From: CAYLKS01 sp964384205 [NCBI: uncultured bacterium]
GTDB taxonomy: Bacteria > JAGOEH01
Reading direction: 5' to 3'
Length of the DNA: 39,144 nucleotides
NCBI GenBank assembly: GCA_964384205.1
Contig: CAYLKS010000025.1
Span: forward strand, 1 to 39,144
Shown here piece after piece: positions 26,560 to 34,832 of this stretch (position 1 is its first letter; every line of letters starts with the position of its first letter). Below the pieces are notes generated by a model. It was not told where the DNA came from. It made no database searches and was given only the letters and a program-made list of their open reading frames with translations. The translations under genes were made by a program, and so were the position numbers.

Positions 26560-26579
26560 TATTTTTATATGGAGTTATT

Positions 26580-27938
26580 ATGTCTAAAATTTTTAATAAT
26601 ATTGAAATAACGGATATAGCATCTGGTGGATTAGGAGTAGGAAAATTTAAAAATAAAGTTGTTTTTGTGCAAAAAGCTATACCAGGGGATATTATTAATG
26701 TTGAAAAAATAAAAGAAAAAAAAACATTTATTAACGGAAAGATTTATGAAATTGTCCAACCTTCTCCTTTGAGAAAAAAAGCTTTATGCCCTCATTTTGA
26801 TATTTGCGGGGGATGTAAATGGCAGATTACAGATTATAAAAATCAATTAGATTTTAAAACTACAATAGTCAGGAAGGCTTTTCAATATATTGGGAAAATA
26901 GATATTGATGGTATATTGGAGGAGATAATCCCATGTGAAGAGCAATATTTTTATAGAAATAAAATGGAGTTTTCATTTGCTCCTTCTGAAGAAAATTTTT
27001 TAAGTCTTGGATTGCATTTACCGGGGAAATGGAATGAAGTATTTGATGTGAAAACCTGTAAATTATTTGATGAAAAATCTAATGAGATTTTAGAATTTGT
27101 TAGAAAAATTACTATTGATAGGGGTATTCAACCTTATGATAATTATGAAAATAGAGGAATATTGCGTTTTTTAATGGTCAGAAGAGGTGTCAATACAGGG
27201 CATTATCTTATAAATCTTGTATCTACCGGTGAAAAAGAGGAACAGTTAAATGATATATTGATGAAAGTATCTGATAAATTTGAATTTGTTACTACTGTTG
27301 TCCATAATATATCCAAACGGAAAGCAGCAATTGCTGTAGGTGAAAAAGAAAAAATTATCTCAGGAGACGGCTATATAATTGAAAATTTATTGGGGAAAAA
27401 TTTTAAAATTAGTGCAAATACTTTTTTTCAATCAAATACTAAACAAGCAGAAAAATTATTTTCAAAAGCTATCGAAATTGCGGATTTTACTAAAAGTCAA
27501 AGGGTTCTTGAATTGTATTCTGGTACAGGGGCAATATCTATTTTATTATCTCCTTATGTTAAAGAAATAATTGGCATTGAAATTGTAGAAGATTCTGTTA
27601 AGAGAGCTATGGAGAACTTAGAATTGAATGGAGTTCGAAATTGTAAATTTTTAGTGGGCGATGCGGCAAAAATAATTGGAAATTTTGAAAATGATTTTTT
27701 TGATGCTGTTGTGGTTGATCCTCCAAGGCCAGGTCTTGCTCCAAAAGTTGTTCAAACAATTTTGAATATTTCCCCTGAGAAAATATTATATATTTCTTGT
27801 AACCCAGATACATTGGCACGCGATATTGCTTTGTTTACTAATAGAGATTTATATTCATTAAAAAGATTAATTCCAGTAGATATGTTTCCTCAAACTCATC
27901 ATATAGAAACAATTGCTTTGCTTGAAAAAAGTGGATAA
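26580..27938 (+). CDS. 23S rRNA (uracil-C5)-methyltransferase, RlmD/RumA/TrmA family
   Basis: 452 residues from the ATG at 26580 (GGAG at a 5-base spacing). A longer in-frame extension back through the tRNA is rejected. A short TRAM-like N-terminal domain (about 1-55, IEITDIASGGLGVGKF) is followed by the iron-sulphur cysteines CPHFDICGGCKW (C-x5-C-x2-C, with a fourth Cys in KTCKLF). The SAM site is LELYSGTGAISILLS and the catalytic section is VVDPPRPGLAP and LYISCNPDTLARD, with the nucleophile Cys in SCNP and general base Glu near the end (HHIETIALLE). It probably makes m5U in 23S rRNA; which position cannot be told from sequence alone. Confidence 0.92.
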   Translation: MSKIFNNIEITDIASGGLGVGKFKNKVVFVQKAIPGDIINVEKIKEKKTFINGKIYEIVQPSPLRKKALCPHFDICGGCKWQITDYKNQLDFKTTIVRKAFQYIGKIDIDGILEEIIPCEEQYFYRNKMEFSFAPSEENFLSLGLHLPGKWNEVFDVKTCKLFDEKSNEILEFVRKITIDRGIQPYDNYENRGILRFLMVRRGVNTGHYLINLVSTGEKEEQLNDILMKVSDKFEFVTTVVHNISKRKAAIAVGEKEKIISGDGYIIENLLGKNFKISANTFFQSNTKQAEKLFSKAIEIADFTKSQRVLELYSGTGAISILLSPYVKEIIGIEIVEDSVKRAMENLELNGVRNCKFLVGDAAKIIGNFENDFFDAVVVDPPRPGLAPKVVQTILNISPEKILYISCNPDTLARDIALFTNRDLYSLKRLIPVDMFPQTHHIETIALLEKSG

Positions 27939-28998
27939 GGTTTTATTTATTTCTGGTTCATATCCGCCTGATAAGTGTGCTATTGGATATTATTTGTCCA
28001 ATTTTTTAAAACATTTAAAAGATGATATTGAGGTTGTTTTAGCATTACCAGGAAGAAATAGACAGTTAGGTTATGATTTCCATCATTTTCCTGATGAATT
28101 ATTTGGGTGTATTAAAGAAAAAAATATAAGATTGATACATTGGCAATTAATAACACAGGGTTTTAGATATAAGGTATATTTTTTAAAATATTTTTTTCTA
28201 CTAAAGTTAAAGAGAGGAATAAGGCAGGTAAGCACAATACATGATTTTTCTACATTGCATTTTTTAAATAAGATTAGGTTAATGATACCAATATTATTAA
28301 GTGATTATGTTATTGTTACAAATGAAATAGATTATGATATTATAAAAAAATTTAATAAGAATATAAGTATTATTCCCATTAGCTCTAATATAGAGATGAA
28401 AAAAAATATAAAGATTTTATTTGATGATAAAATAATTACACTTTTATTTTGGGGATTTCCGGTTAAGAATAGAGAACTGGATAAAATACTTGACGCAATG
28501 TTTTTTTTGAAAAAAAGAGGTATTAAGTTCAAATTGAGAATCTTGCCTGGTTTTTATAATATTTCTGAAAGGGATAAGAATTTTTATTTAAAAAAAATTT
28601 CAGACTTAGGTTTAGATGATAATATTGAAATTACTGGTTTTTTGAATGAGGATGAGATGAGAGATAAGCTTTTGAGTTCAGATTTAGCTTTATTATTTTA
28701 TTCTGATGGAATTACATTCAGGAGAACTACTTTTTTAGGTATAGCAGGAGCGGGCATACCATATTTAGTGAATTTTGGTACAAATACACCTGCTATTTTG
28801 AAATCTATGATCAATTGTTCTCTTGTAGAGCCTTTTAATGCTGAGAAGATAGCAGACAAAATTATAGATTTTATCAACAACAAAGATTCTTTTTATAAAG
28901 AATATGAAAAGCTTAATAATTTTGTTATTGAAAAGTTTAGCTGGCAGAGGATAAAAGAAGAACATTTAAAAATTTATAAAAAATTTTTGAACATCTAA
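27931..28998 (+). CDS. Glycosyltransferase, GT-B fold (family 4-like)
   Basis: About 355 residues. The N-terminal Rossmann half opens VDKVLFISGSYPPDKCAIGY, typical of GT4 enzymes (SYPP...G..). The acceptor region has HWQLITQGFRYKV and STIHDFSTLHFLN. The C-terminal donor half has LLFWGFPVKNRELDKILDAM, IEITGFLNEDEMRDKLLSSD, and FRRTTFLGIAGAGIPYLVN, where the usual E-x7-E sugar-nucleotide motif is weak. I place the start at GTG 27931, overlapping the methyltransferase by 8 bp. The frame could also open at TTG 27913 or 27922. No signal peptide. The acceptor (lipid, LPS or glycan) is unknown. Confidence 0.78.
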   Translation: MDKVLFISGSYPPDKCAIGYYLSNFLKHLKDDIEVVLALPGRNRQLGYDFHHFPDELFGCIKEKNIRLIHWQLITQGFRYKVYFLKYFFLLKLKRGIRQVSTIHDFSTLHFLNKIRLMIPILLSDYVIVTNEIDYDIIKKFNKNISIIPISSNIEMKKNIKILFDDKIITLLFWGFPVKNRELDKILDAMFFLKKRGIKFKLRILPGFYNISERDKNFYLKKISDLGLDDNIEITGFLNEDEMRDKLLSSDLALLFYSDGITFRRTTFLGIAGAGIPYLVNFGTNTPAILKSMINCSLVEPFNAEKIADKIIDFINNKDSFYKEYEKLNNFVIEKFSWQRIKEEHLKIYKKFLNI

Positions 28999-29031
28999 AA
29001 AAAAGATTAAAAACTTGACAATCTTTTTTTT
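28997..29031 (+). terminator. A/T-rich terminator-like hairpin after the glycosyltransferase
   Basis: The left arm AAAAAAAAGATT (28997-29008) pairs perfectly with AATCTTTTTTTT (29020-29031), leaving an 11-base loop and a further T run. The stem has only one G-C pair, so it is a weak but typical low-GC terminator. The -35 hexamer of the OPT promoter overlaps its loop. Confidence 0.5.
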
Positions 29032-29044
29032 GTTTTTTTATTAA
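29015..29044 (+). promoter_or_regulatory. Sigma-70-type promoter of the OPT transporter gene
   Basis: TTGACA at 29015-29020 is followed after 18 bases by TATTAA (29039-29044). The predicted transcription start is near 29051, 30 bases before the ATG. The promoter is partly inside the A/T-rich hairpin that ends the upstream gene. Confidence 0.55.
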
Positions 29045-29081
29045 AATATGTTGTTATAACCTTAACAAAAAAGGAGTGTTT

Positions 29082-31055
29082 ATGGCTCAACTCAAGTTAC
29101 CAGAAAATGCTTATAGAAAATTAAAGGAAGGGGAAGAGTATAAGCCCATTATTCCTGCATCTGAGAATTTGCCACATATAACAGGATATTCTTTATTTTG
29201 GGGGTTGTTTTTTGCAGCATTATTTTCAGCAGCAGCAGCATATCTTGGCTTAAAGATTGGACAGGTTTTTGAAGCAGCGATTCCTATTGCTATATTAGCG
29301 GTTGGTATATCCAATGCTTTGGGGAAAAAGAATGCTTTATTGGAAAATGTAATGGTTCAATCGATTGGTTCTAATTCTGGGTTGATAGTAGCAGGAGCTA
29401 TATTTACAATTCCTGGATTGTATATATTAAATATTAATGCAAGTTTTTTTCAAGTATTTTTGGCCTCAATGTTTGGAGGCTTTTTAGGTATATTATTTTT
29501 AATACCTTTTAGAAGATATTTTGTAAAAGACATGCATGGTGAATTTCCTTTTCCTGAAGCGACAGCGACAACAGAAGTTCTTGTTGCTGGGGAAGCAGGG
29601 GGGAAGCAGGCTTCTATTTTGATTAAAGCAGCAATTGTAGGTGGATTATATGATTTTTTTGTATCTGGTTTCGGTTTTTGGAAAGAAGTTGTTTCTACAA
29701 AAGTATTTGGTTGGGGTAAAGCCTTAGCTCAATCTGTGAAATGGGAATTTAATATGAATATTGGTGCTGCTGTGATGGGGCTCGGATATATTGTTGGATT
29801 ACGATATGCTTTAATTATTGCAAGTGGTTCTTTTGTTGCTTGGTGGGTTCTTGTGCCTGCTGTTTCTTATATTGGGCAGCTTGGAGGTGACCCTTTGGGT
29901 TTTGCTAATATGTTACCAAAGGAAATTTTTCAAAATTATGTAAGACATATTGGTATAGGTGGTATTGCTGCAGCAGGTATTATTGGTGTTTTAAAATCAA
30001 GCAAGATTATTGCAGGTGCTTTTAAACTTGCTTATGAGGAAATTTTTGGTGGTAAATTATCTTCAGGGGGAGCAAAAGAGCGAACTGATTTAGATATTTC
30101 AATGAAATGGAATACTATTGCGATTGTAGCTGTAATCTTAGGTATTTTTGCTTTCTTTTTGTTACTTGTTGTGCATGGTAATTTTGTATATGCAATAACA
30201 GGGCTTTTAATAGTTGTTATAATTTCTTTTCTATTTACAACTGTTGCAGCACGTGCTATTGCTATTGTTGGTACAAATCCTGTGTCTGGAATGACTTTGA
30301 TGACTTTGATATTATCATCAGTTATTTTAGTTTCTGTTGGATTAAAAGGTGAAGATGGAATTTTAGCAGCATTATTGATTGGCGGTGTAGTATGTACCTC
30401 TTTATCAATGGCAGGCGGATTTATTACAGATTTAAAAATTGGTTATTGGTTAGGAGCAACTCCAAGAATTCAGGAAAGATATAAATTTTTAGGAACTGTT
30501 GTTGCTTCATTGTCAGTAGGTTTAGTTATTCTAATGTTAAATAAAACTTATGGTTTTGGGCCTGGTGGATTAGAAGCTCCTCAGGCATCAGCTATGGCAG
30601 CTGTTATTAAGCCTTTGATGACAGGGCAGCCTGCACCATGGTTGCTTTATTTTGCAGGAGTATTTTTTGCAATTATATTGGAATTGTTGGGTATTTCTCC
30701 TCTTGCTTTTGCACTTGGAATGTATCTTCCTTTATATCTTAATACACCAATTTTATTGGGCGGCTTTATTTCTCATCTTGTTTTAAAAAGTGCAAAAAAT
30801 GAAACAGAACAGAAGGAAAGAAGAGAGAAGGGAACATTAATTGCATCTGGATATATTGCTGGTGGTGCTATTATGGGTGTTGTTGCTGCATTGATAGTTT
30901 TTATTGGAAAACAAATTGCTGGTAGTGATTGGACTTTGATGAAAGCTATTGGAACAGAACATTGGTCTGAATCAGCTGGTGGTGAAATTTTAGGTTTTAT
31001 TATGGTCACTTTGTTGGCTATCTATACTTATAGAGAAGCAAAGAAGGCTGAATAA
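29082..31055 (+). CDS. OPT/YSL-family oligopeptide (or metal-chelate) transporter
   Basis: 657 residues from the ATG at 29082 (AAGGAG 6 bases before; two codons upstream in frame are not used). About 14-16 membrane helices. The N-terminus carries YSLFWGLFFAALFSAAAAYLG and LKIGQVFEAAIPIAILAVGI, typical of the bacterial OPT group (TIGR00733-like). KDMHGEFPFPEATATTEVLV is the strongly conserved family motif. Towards the end, PEASAMAA-like APQASAMAAVIKPLM and ELLGISPLAFALGMYLPL also fit. These proton-coupled carriers import small peptides in bacteria; some relatives move metal chelates, so the substrate is not settled. It forms a single-gene unit between a promoter and a strong terminator. Confidence 0.94.
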   Translation: MAQLKLPENAYRKLKEGEEYKPIIPASENLPHITGYSLFWGLFFAALFSAAAAYLGLKIGQVFEAAIPIAILAVGISNALGKKNALLENVMVQSIGSNSGLIVAGAIFTIPGLYILNINASFFQVFLASMFGGFLGILFLIPFRRYFVKDMHGEFPFPEATATTEVLVAGEAGGKQASILIKAAIVGGLYDFFVSGFGFWKEVVSTKVFGWGKALAQSVKWEFNMNIGAAVMGLGYIVGLRYALIIASGSFVAWWVLVPAVSYIGQLGGDPLGFANMLPKEIFQNYVRHIGIGGIAAAGIIGVLKSSKIIAGAFKLAYEEIFGGKLSSGGAKERTDLDISMKWNTIAIVAVILGIFAFFLLLVVHGNFVYAITGLLIVVIISFLFTTVAARAIAIVGTNPVSGMTLMTLILSSVILVSVGLKGEDGILAALLIGGVVCTSLSMAGGFITDLKIGYWLGATPRIQERYKFLGTVVASLSVGLVILMLNKTYGFGPGGLEAPQASAMAAVIKPLMTGQPAPWLLYFAGVFFAIILELLGISPLAFALGMYLPLYLNTPILLGGFISHLVLKSAKNETEQKERREKGTLIASGYIAGGAIMGVVAALIVFIGKQIAGSDWTLMKAIGTEHWSESAGGEILGFIMVTLLAIYTYREAKKAE

Positions 31056-31088
31056 AATATATTTTTTTATCTTTGTGGAATTTATCTT

Positions 31089-31121
31089 AGCCTCTCAAGT
31101 ATTATCTTGAGAGGCTTTTTT
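31089..31121 (+). terminator. Intrinsic terminator after the OPT gene
   Basis: AGCCTCTCAAG (31089-31099) and CTTGAGAGGCT (31106-31116) form a perfect 11-bp stem with a 6-base loop TATTAT, followed by a T run (31116-31121). A textbook Rho-independent terminator 33 bp after the stop codon. Confidence 0.92.
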
Positions 31122-31597
31122 ATTGATAAGTTTAATTTAAAAAAATAATTATGATATAGTTTTAATATTTTTTTGTTATTAATTCCGTAAGATTATTAGA
31201 TAAATTAGTAAATTCCTTCTTAAAAGCAAAATTAGTGAGTTTATTGTTATTTTATTTGTGTTTTTGTTAAATTTTATAATAGTAAAATTTTTAATATCTT
31301 TATAAAGTAAAAAAAGTATTTTTATATCCAATCAATAGAGAATTGTAATTTAATTTTTATTCTACTTTTTTTATTATAAATTTGCTAATGCACAAATGAA
31401 TTTTTATAGTGAAAAATTAGTTCTGTTATAGAGAAGTTAACATAATTATCCTATATTTGATATTTTTGGATTGTTATTTATTTCTACTGTGTATTTTTTG
31501 TTTTTTTACTTTCTTTCTGTAATTTTCCATTATCATTAGTTAGAGTTAAATTTGTCCGGTAAATTTTTTATATAAATTAAGAATTTTATTAAATGAC
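31122..31597 (+). other. Gene-free AT-rich intergenic stretch
   Basis: About 475 bp, extremely AT-rich, with stops in all six frames at short distances and no ribosome site followed by a credible frame. I saw no RNA gene, repeat array or terminator pair beyond the one at its left border. It separates the OPT unit from the riboswitch-controlled unit. A decayed gene cannot be excluded. Confidence 0.5.
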
Positions 31598-31626
31598 TTG
31601 ACAAAGAATTTTTTTATTATTAACAT
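31598..31626 (+). promoter_or_regulatory. Sigma-70-type promoter of the riboswitch transcript
   Basis: TTGACA (31598-31603) and TAACAT (31621-31626) are spaced by 17 bases. The transcript would start near 31633, a few bases before the riboswitch P1 stem at 31640. This good fit supports both assignments. Confidence 0.75.
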
Positions 31627-31639
31627 CAAAACCAAAATT

Positions 31640-31797
31640 GCAGGTATCACGAGAGTGATTTAAAAGGGAAGTGGAGTGAAAATCTCCCGCGGACCCGCCG
31701 CCGTAATCGGGGACGAACGCTACAATATGCCACTGAAACTGTACGTTTCGGGAAGGTGTGGCAAGTAGGATGATCCGTAAGCCGGAAGACCTGCCTG
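31640..31797 (+). promoter_or_regulatory. Cobalamin (B12) riboswitch aptamer
   Basis: The core matches the cobalamin class. P1 is GCAGGT (31640-31645) pairing with ACCTGC (31789-31794). It is followed by AGGGAAGTGGAGTGAAAATC, CCCGCGGACCCGCCGCCGTAA, CGGGGACGAACG, GCCACTG, GGGAAGG, GATCCG and the B12-box-like AAGCCGGAAGACCTGCC. Such aptamers bind adenosylcobalamin or relatives and lower expression of the gene behind them. Local GC content is far above its surroundings. The gene behind it is a fused succinyl-CoA synthetase-type enzyme, not a cobalamin transport or synthesis gene. Confidence 0.93.
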
Positions 31798-31810
31798 TAA
31801 TTTATTTGTG

Positions 31811-31845
31811 CCTCAACTTCACGGGATTATGAAGAAGAGGTTTTT
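31811..31845 (+). terminator. Attenuator-type terminator in the riboswitch leader
   Basis: CCTC-AA-CTTCA (31811-31821) pairs with TGAAG-AA-GAGG (31830-31840) around an 8-base loop with a 2x2 A-A internal mismatch, followed directly by TTTTT (31841-31845). It lies 14 bases after the riboswitch P1 stem, the usual place for an expression platform. The arm 31821-31834 can instead pair with 31869-31883 (one bulged A), making an alternative long hairpin. Confidence 0.65.
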
Positions 31846-31920
31846 ACAACATTTCAGGAGTTTTTTTACTTCATAAATCCCGTATTAAATCTTTAATTTT
31901 AAATCAAAGGAGTAAGAAAA

Positions 31921-33936
31921 ATGAAATTGCATGAATTTCATGCTAAAAAAATTTTTCGTGAAAACGGGATTTTTGTACCTGAAGGGAAGTTTTTTTCTTT
32001 TTCCCAAAATATTAAAAAAACAGATTTGTTTGCAAAATTCCCTTTAATAATTAAGTCACAGGTTTTAGCCGGTGGACGGGGGAAAGCTGGCCTTGTAAAA
32101 AAGGTAAATTCTTTTGATGAAATTTTAAACTATAGAGATAAATTTAATAAAATAGTATATAAAAATGAGGCTTCTATCGGGGTTTTGATTGAGGAAATAG
32201 TTGAGCATGACACTGAGTATTATATTTCTTTATTAATTAATAAAAAAGATAAAAATATTTTGTTAATTTTTTCATCTGAAGGTGGAGTTGATATTGAAGA
32301 GGTGGGGAAAAATAATTCTAATAAAATAAAAAAAATTTCATTACCACTTGCAAAATCATCATTAAATGATTTAATTATAAAGGAATTTGAAAATGAATTT
32401 AATCAATCACAGCTTGATAAATTCATAGATTTTGTTATAAAATTAAGGGATTTATTTTTGAAGATTGATGCTACTTTAATAGAAATTAATCCGTTTATTT
32501 TTGCCAGTGATGATAATATAGTTGCATTGGATGCTGTTATTGATATTGATGATTCTGCTAAGTTTAGACAAAGTGAGATTTTTGAATTTGCTGCAACCTT
32601 GCAAAATGAAAATAAAAAAAGTATAGAAAATCCTTTTGGAACTCATTTCGTGAAGCTTGATGGGAATATTGGAATTATTGGCTGTGGAGCAGGCATTGTG
32701 ATGGCATCCATGGATATGATTAATTTTTTTGGAGGAAAGCCTGCTAATTTTTTAGATATTGGCGGTGGAGCTGATAGAAATAAAACTATTAAAGCTCTGG
32801 AGTTTTTAAATGGTTTTGATAATATCAAGGTAATTTTTATAAATATTTTTGGTGGAATTACAGATTGCTTACAAATTGCAGACGCTTTAATTGATTTTAG
32901 AATTATGCATTCTGATTGCAAATATAATGTTATAAGATTGATGGGGAATAATTCTGAGGCGGCAATAAAGAAATTAAAAGCTAATGGAATTTTTGCTTAT
33001 GATAGTATGGAACAAGCAGCGCAAAAAGCAGTTGAACTTGCTTTAAAAAAAGAATCTTTATTTTTGATTTCTAAAAATACTAATGTATTGGTGCAGGGCA
33101 TTACAGGTAAATATGGTTCTTATCATACAAAAAAAATGCTGGATTATGGTACAAATATTGTTGCTGGTGTGAGTCCTGCAAAAGGTGGTGATTATGTGTA
33201 TTCTGTTCCTGTGTATAATTCGATAAGGGAAGCAAAGCAGGATTTTTCTATTGATGCTACTATTATTTTTGTTCCTGCAAAATTTGCAAAAGAAGCAGCT
33301 CTTGAGGCAATATCTGAAAAAATACCTCTTGTTGTTATTATAACTGAGCATATTCCTGTTTTTGATACAATAGAAATTATAAATGAGGCTAATAAAAATG
33401 ATGTTAAAATTATAGGACCAAATTGTCCTGGAATTATAAAAGTTAATGAAGCCAATATTGGTATAATTCCAGGGGACATTTTGAGAAAGGGCTCGGCAGG
33501 TATAATTTCTCGAAGCGGAACATTACTTTATGAAGTTTGTTATCAGCTCAGTAAAAATTCAGTAGGAGTATCGACTGCTGTTGGTCTGGGAGGCGATCCA
33601 GTTATAGGGACCTCTGTTGTTGATATAGTAGATTATTATGTTAATTCTGATGATATAAAATATATTGTTTATATTGGTGAGATTGGTGGGGGAGATGATG
33701 AAATTAGGTTGGCTGAATATATTAAGAAGAATAATATTTCAAAACCTATTATCAGTTTTTTTGCTGGAAAAACTGCCCCAGTAGGTGCTAAAATGGGACA
33801 TGCAGGAGCTATCATCGATGGAGAGAAATCTACAGTTGATTATAAAATTAAATTATTGTCAGAGGCAGGATGTAAAATAGCAAATATCCCCTCAGCAATT
33901 TGTAGTATTATTAATAGCATGGAGAATAGAGAATGA
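31921..33936 (+). CDS. Single-chain succinyl-CoA synthetase-type acyl-CoA ligase (SucC-SucD fusion)
   Basis: 671 residues. Residues about 1-377 are a full beta subunit: the MKLHEFHAKKIFRENGI opening, ATP-grasp with SQVLAGGRGKAGLVK, then NFLDIGGGADRNKTIKALEF and IFINIFGGITDC. Residues about 383-671 are a full alpha subunit: VQGITGKYGSYHTKK, VSPAKGGDYVYSVPVYN, IGPNCPGIIK, GLGGDPVIGTSVVDI, and KMGHAGAII with the His that carries phosphate. The sum equals E. coli SucC (388) plus SucD (289), with almost no linker. It interconverts succinyl-CoA and succinate with nucleotide phosphorylation, although a different dicarboxylate cannot be excluded. AAAGGAG precedes the ATG by 8 bases. It is the first gene after the B12 riboswitch; the next gene overlaps it by 4 bp. 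Confidence 0.93.
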   Translation: MKLHEFHAKKIFRENGIFVPEGKFFSFSQNIKKTDLFAKFPLIIKSQVLAGGRGKAGLVKKVNSFDEILNYRDKFNKIVYKNEASIGVLIEEIVEHDTEYYISLLINKKDKNILLIFSSEGGVDIEEVGKNNSNKIKKISLPLAKSSLNDLIIKEFENEFNQSQLDKFIDFVIKLRDLFLKIDATLIEINPFIFASDDNIVALDAVIDIDDSAKFRQSEIFEFAATLQNENKKSIENPFGTHFVKLDGNIGIIGCGAGIVMASMDMINFFGGKPANFLDIGGGADRNKTIKALEFLNGFDNIKVIFINIFGGITDCLQIADALIDFRIMHSDCKYNVIRLMGNNSEAAIKKLKANGIFAYDSMEQAAQKAVELALKKESLFLISKNTNVLVQGITGKYGSYHTKKMLDYGTNIVAGVSPAKGGDYVYSVPVYNSIREAKQDFSIDATIIFVPAKFAKEAALEAISEKIPLVVIITEHIPVFDTIEIINEANKNDVKIIGPNCPGIIKVNEANIGIIPGDILRKGSAGIISRSGTLLYEVCYQLSKNSVGVSTAVGLGGDPVIGTSVVDIVDYYVNSDDIKYIVYIGEIGGGDDEIRLAEYIKKNNISKPIISFFAGKTAPVGAKMGHAGAIIDGEKSTVDYKIKLLSEAGCKIANIPSAICSIINSMENRE

Positions 33937-34832
33937 ATAACAAAAGTTTCTTTTTATGTTTTTCAGGTATTTTTCTTTTTTCAACTATTGAAGTTTTGGG
34001 TAAAATGATTTCAGGTTTTTTTTCCCCATTTGCTGTTACTTTACTTAGGTTTGTTATAGGCTCTTTTGCATTATTGCCATTTGCTTTTATGAAAATTAAA
34101 AAAGAAAATATTAGACTTTCCGGTAGGGATATTATTTTGATATCTTTGCCGGGCATCTTGAATGTTAGTATTAGTATGTTATTTTTACACCTTGCAATTT
34201 TTTACGGTAAAGCGTCTATAAGTGCTATTTTGATTAGTTCTAATTCAATATTTGTCGCTATTTTTTCATATTTTATTTTAAAAGAAAAAATAGATAATTA
34301 TCGTATTATTGGTATTATTTTGGGGGTTATTGGTATTTTTTTAGTGGTTTATAAACATCTATTCTCAAACACACATACTCAAAATGAATTTTTAGGCATA
34401 GTTTTTGGTATTTTGTCTACTGTTACCTTCGGACTTTATATAACATTATCTAAAAAATTTGTGTTGAAATATGGTAATCTGGTTTATAACTCAATATCTT
34501 TTTTCATAGGTTCTATTATCTTATTTCTTTTATGTATTTTAGCAGGATTTGATTTAACAATGAATATTACACTAAAAAGTGGTATCATTATTTTTGTATT
34601 GGGTTTTTTTGCTACAGGCATTGCTTATATGTTGTTTTTTGAAGGTATCAAAAAAATACCAGCAGCTTATGCTTCTATGATTTTTTTCTTTAAACCAGCT
34701 ATAGCTGTTGTACTGGCTTATATATTTCTTGGAGAACAGATTACCTTTATTCAAATTGTGGGAGTTGTATTAGTCTTTATAGGAGTTAATTTGAAAGAAG
34801 TTAGAAATATATTATTTCAAAATAAAATATGA
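33933..34832 (+). CDS. EamA-family (drug/metabolite superfamily) transporter
   Basis: 299 residues with ten predicted membrane helices in two EamA repeats. Repeat one ends in a conserved section, ISAILISSNSIFVAIFSYFI then LKEKIDNYRIIGIILGVIGI. Repeat two has IPAAYASMIFFFKPAIAVVL and LGEQITFIQIVGVVLVFIGV, both classic EamA signatures. Such carriers export or import amino acids and other small metabolites; the substrate is not predictable. ATGA overlap with the ligase and ATGA overlap with the next gene show tight coupling, placing it under the B12 riboswitch. Confidence 0.92.
   Translation: MNNKSFFLCFSGIFLFSTIEVLGKMISGFFSPFAVTLLRFVIGSFALLPFAFMKIKKENIRLSGRDIILISLPGILNVSISMLFLHLAIFYGKASISAILISSNSIFVAIFSYFILKEKIDNYRIIGIILGVIGIFLVVYKHLFSNTHTQNEFLGIVFGILSTVTFGLYITLSKKFVLKYGNLVYNSISFFIGSIILFLLCILAGFDLTMNITLKSGIIIFVLGFFATGIAYMLFFEGIKKIPAAYASMIFFFKPAIAVVLAYIFLGEQITFIQIVGVVLVFIGVNLKEVRNILFQNKI

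Noticed and set aside
26514-26579. N-terminal extension of the rRNA methyltransferase through the tRNA
   Set aside because: The extension is translated tRNA sequence; ATG 26580 has a proper GGAG site and the family N-terminus.
31122-31597. Possible small RNA or gene in the long AT-rich gap
   Set aside because: No stem, ribosome site or open frame of note could be identified by eye; only low-complexity AT sequence.
33058-33351. Cysteine/histidine-rich minus-strand frame opposite the ligase fusion
   Set aside because: It is antisense to conserved SucD motifs and has no initiation signals; the composition reflects the opposite coding strand.
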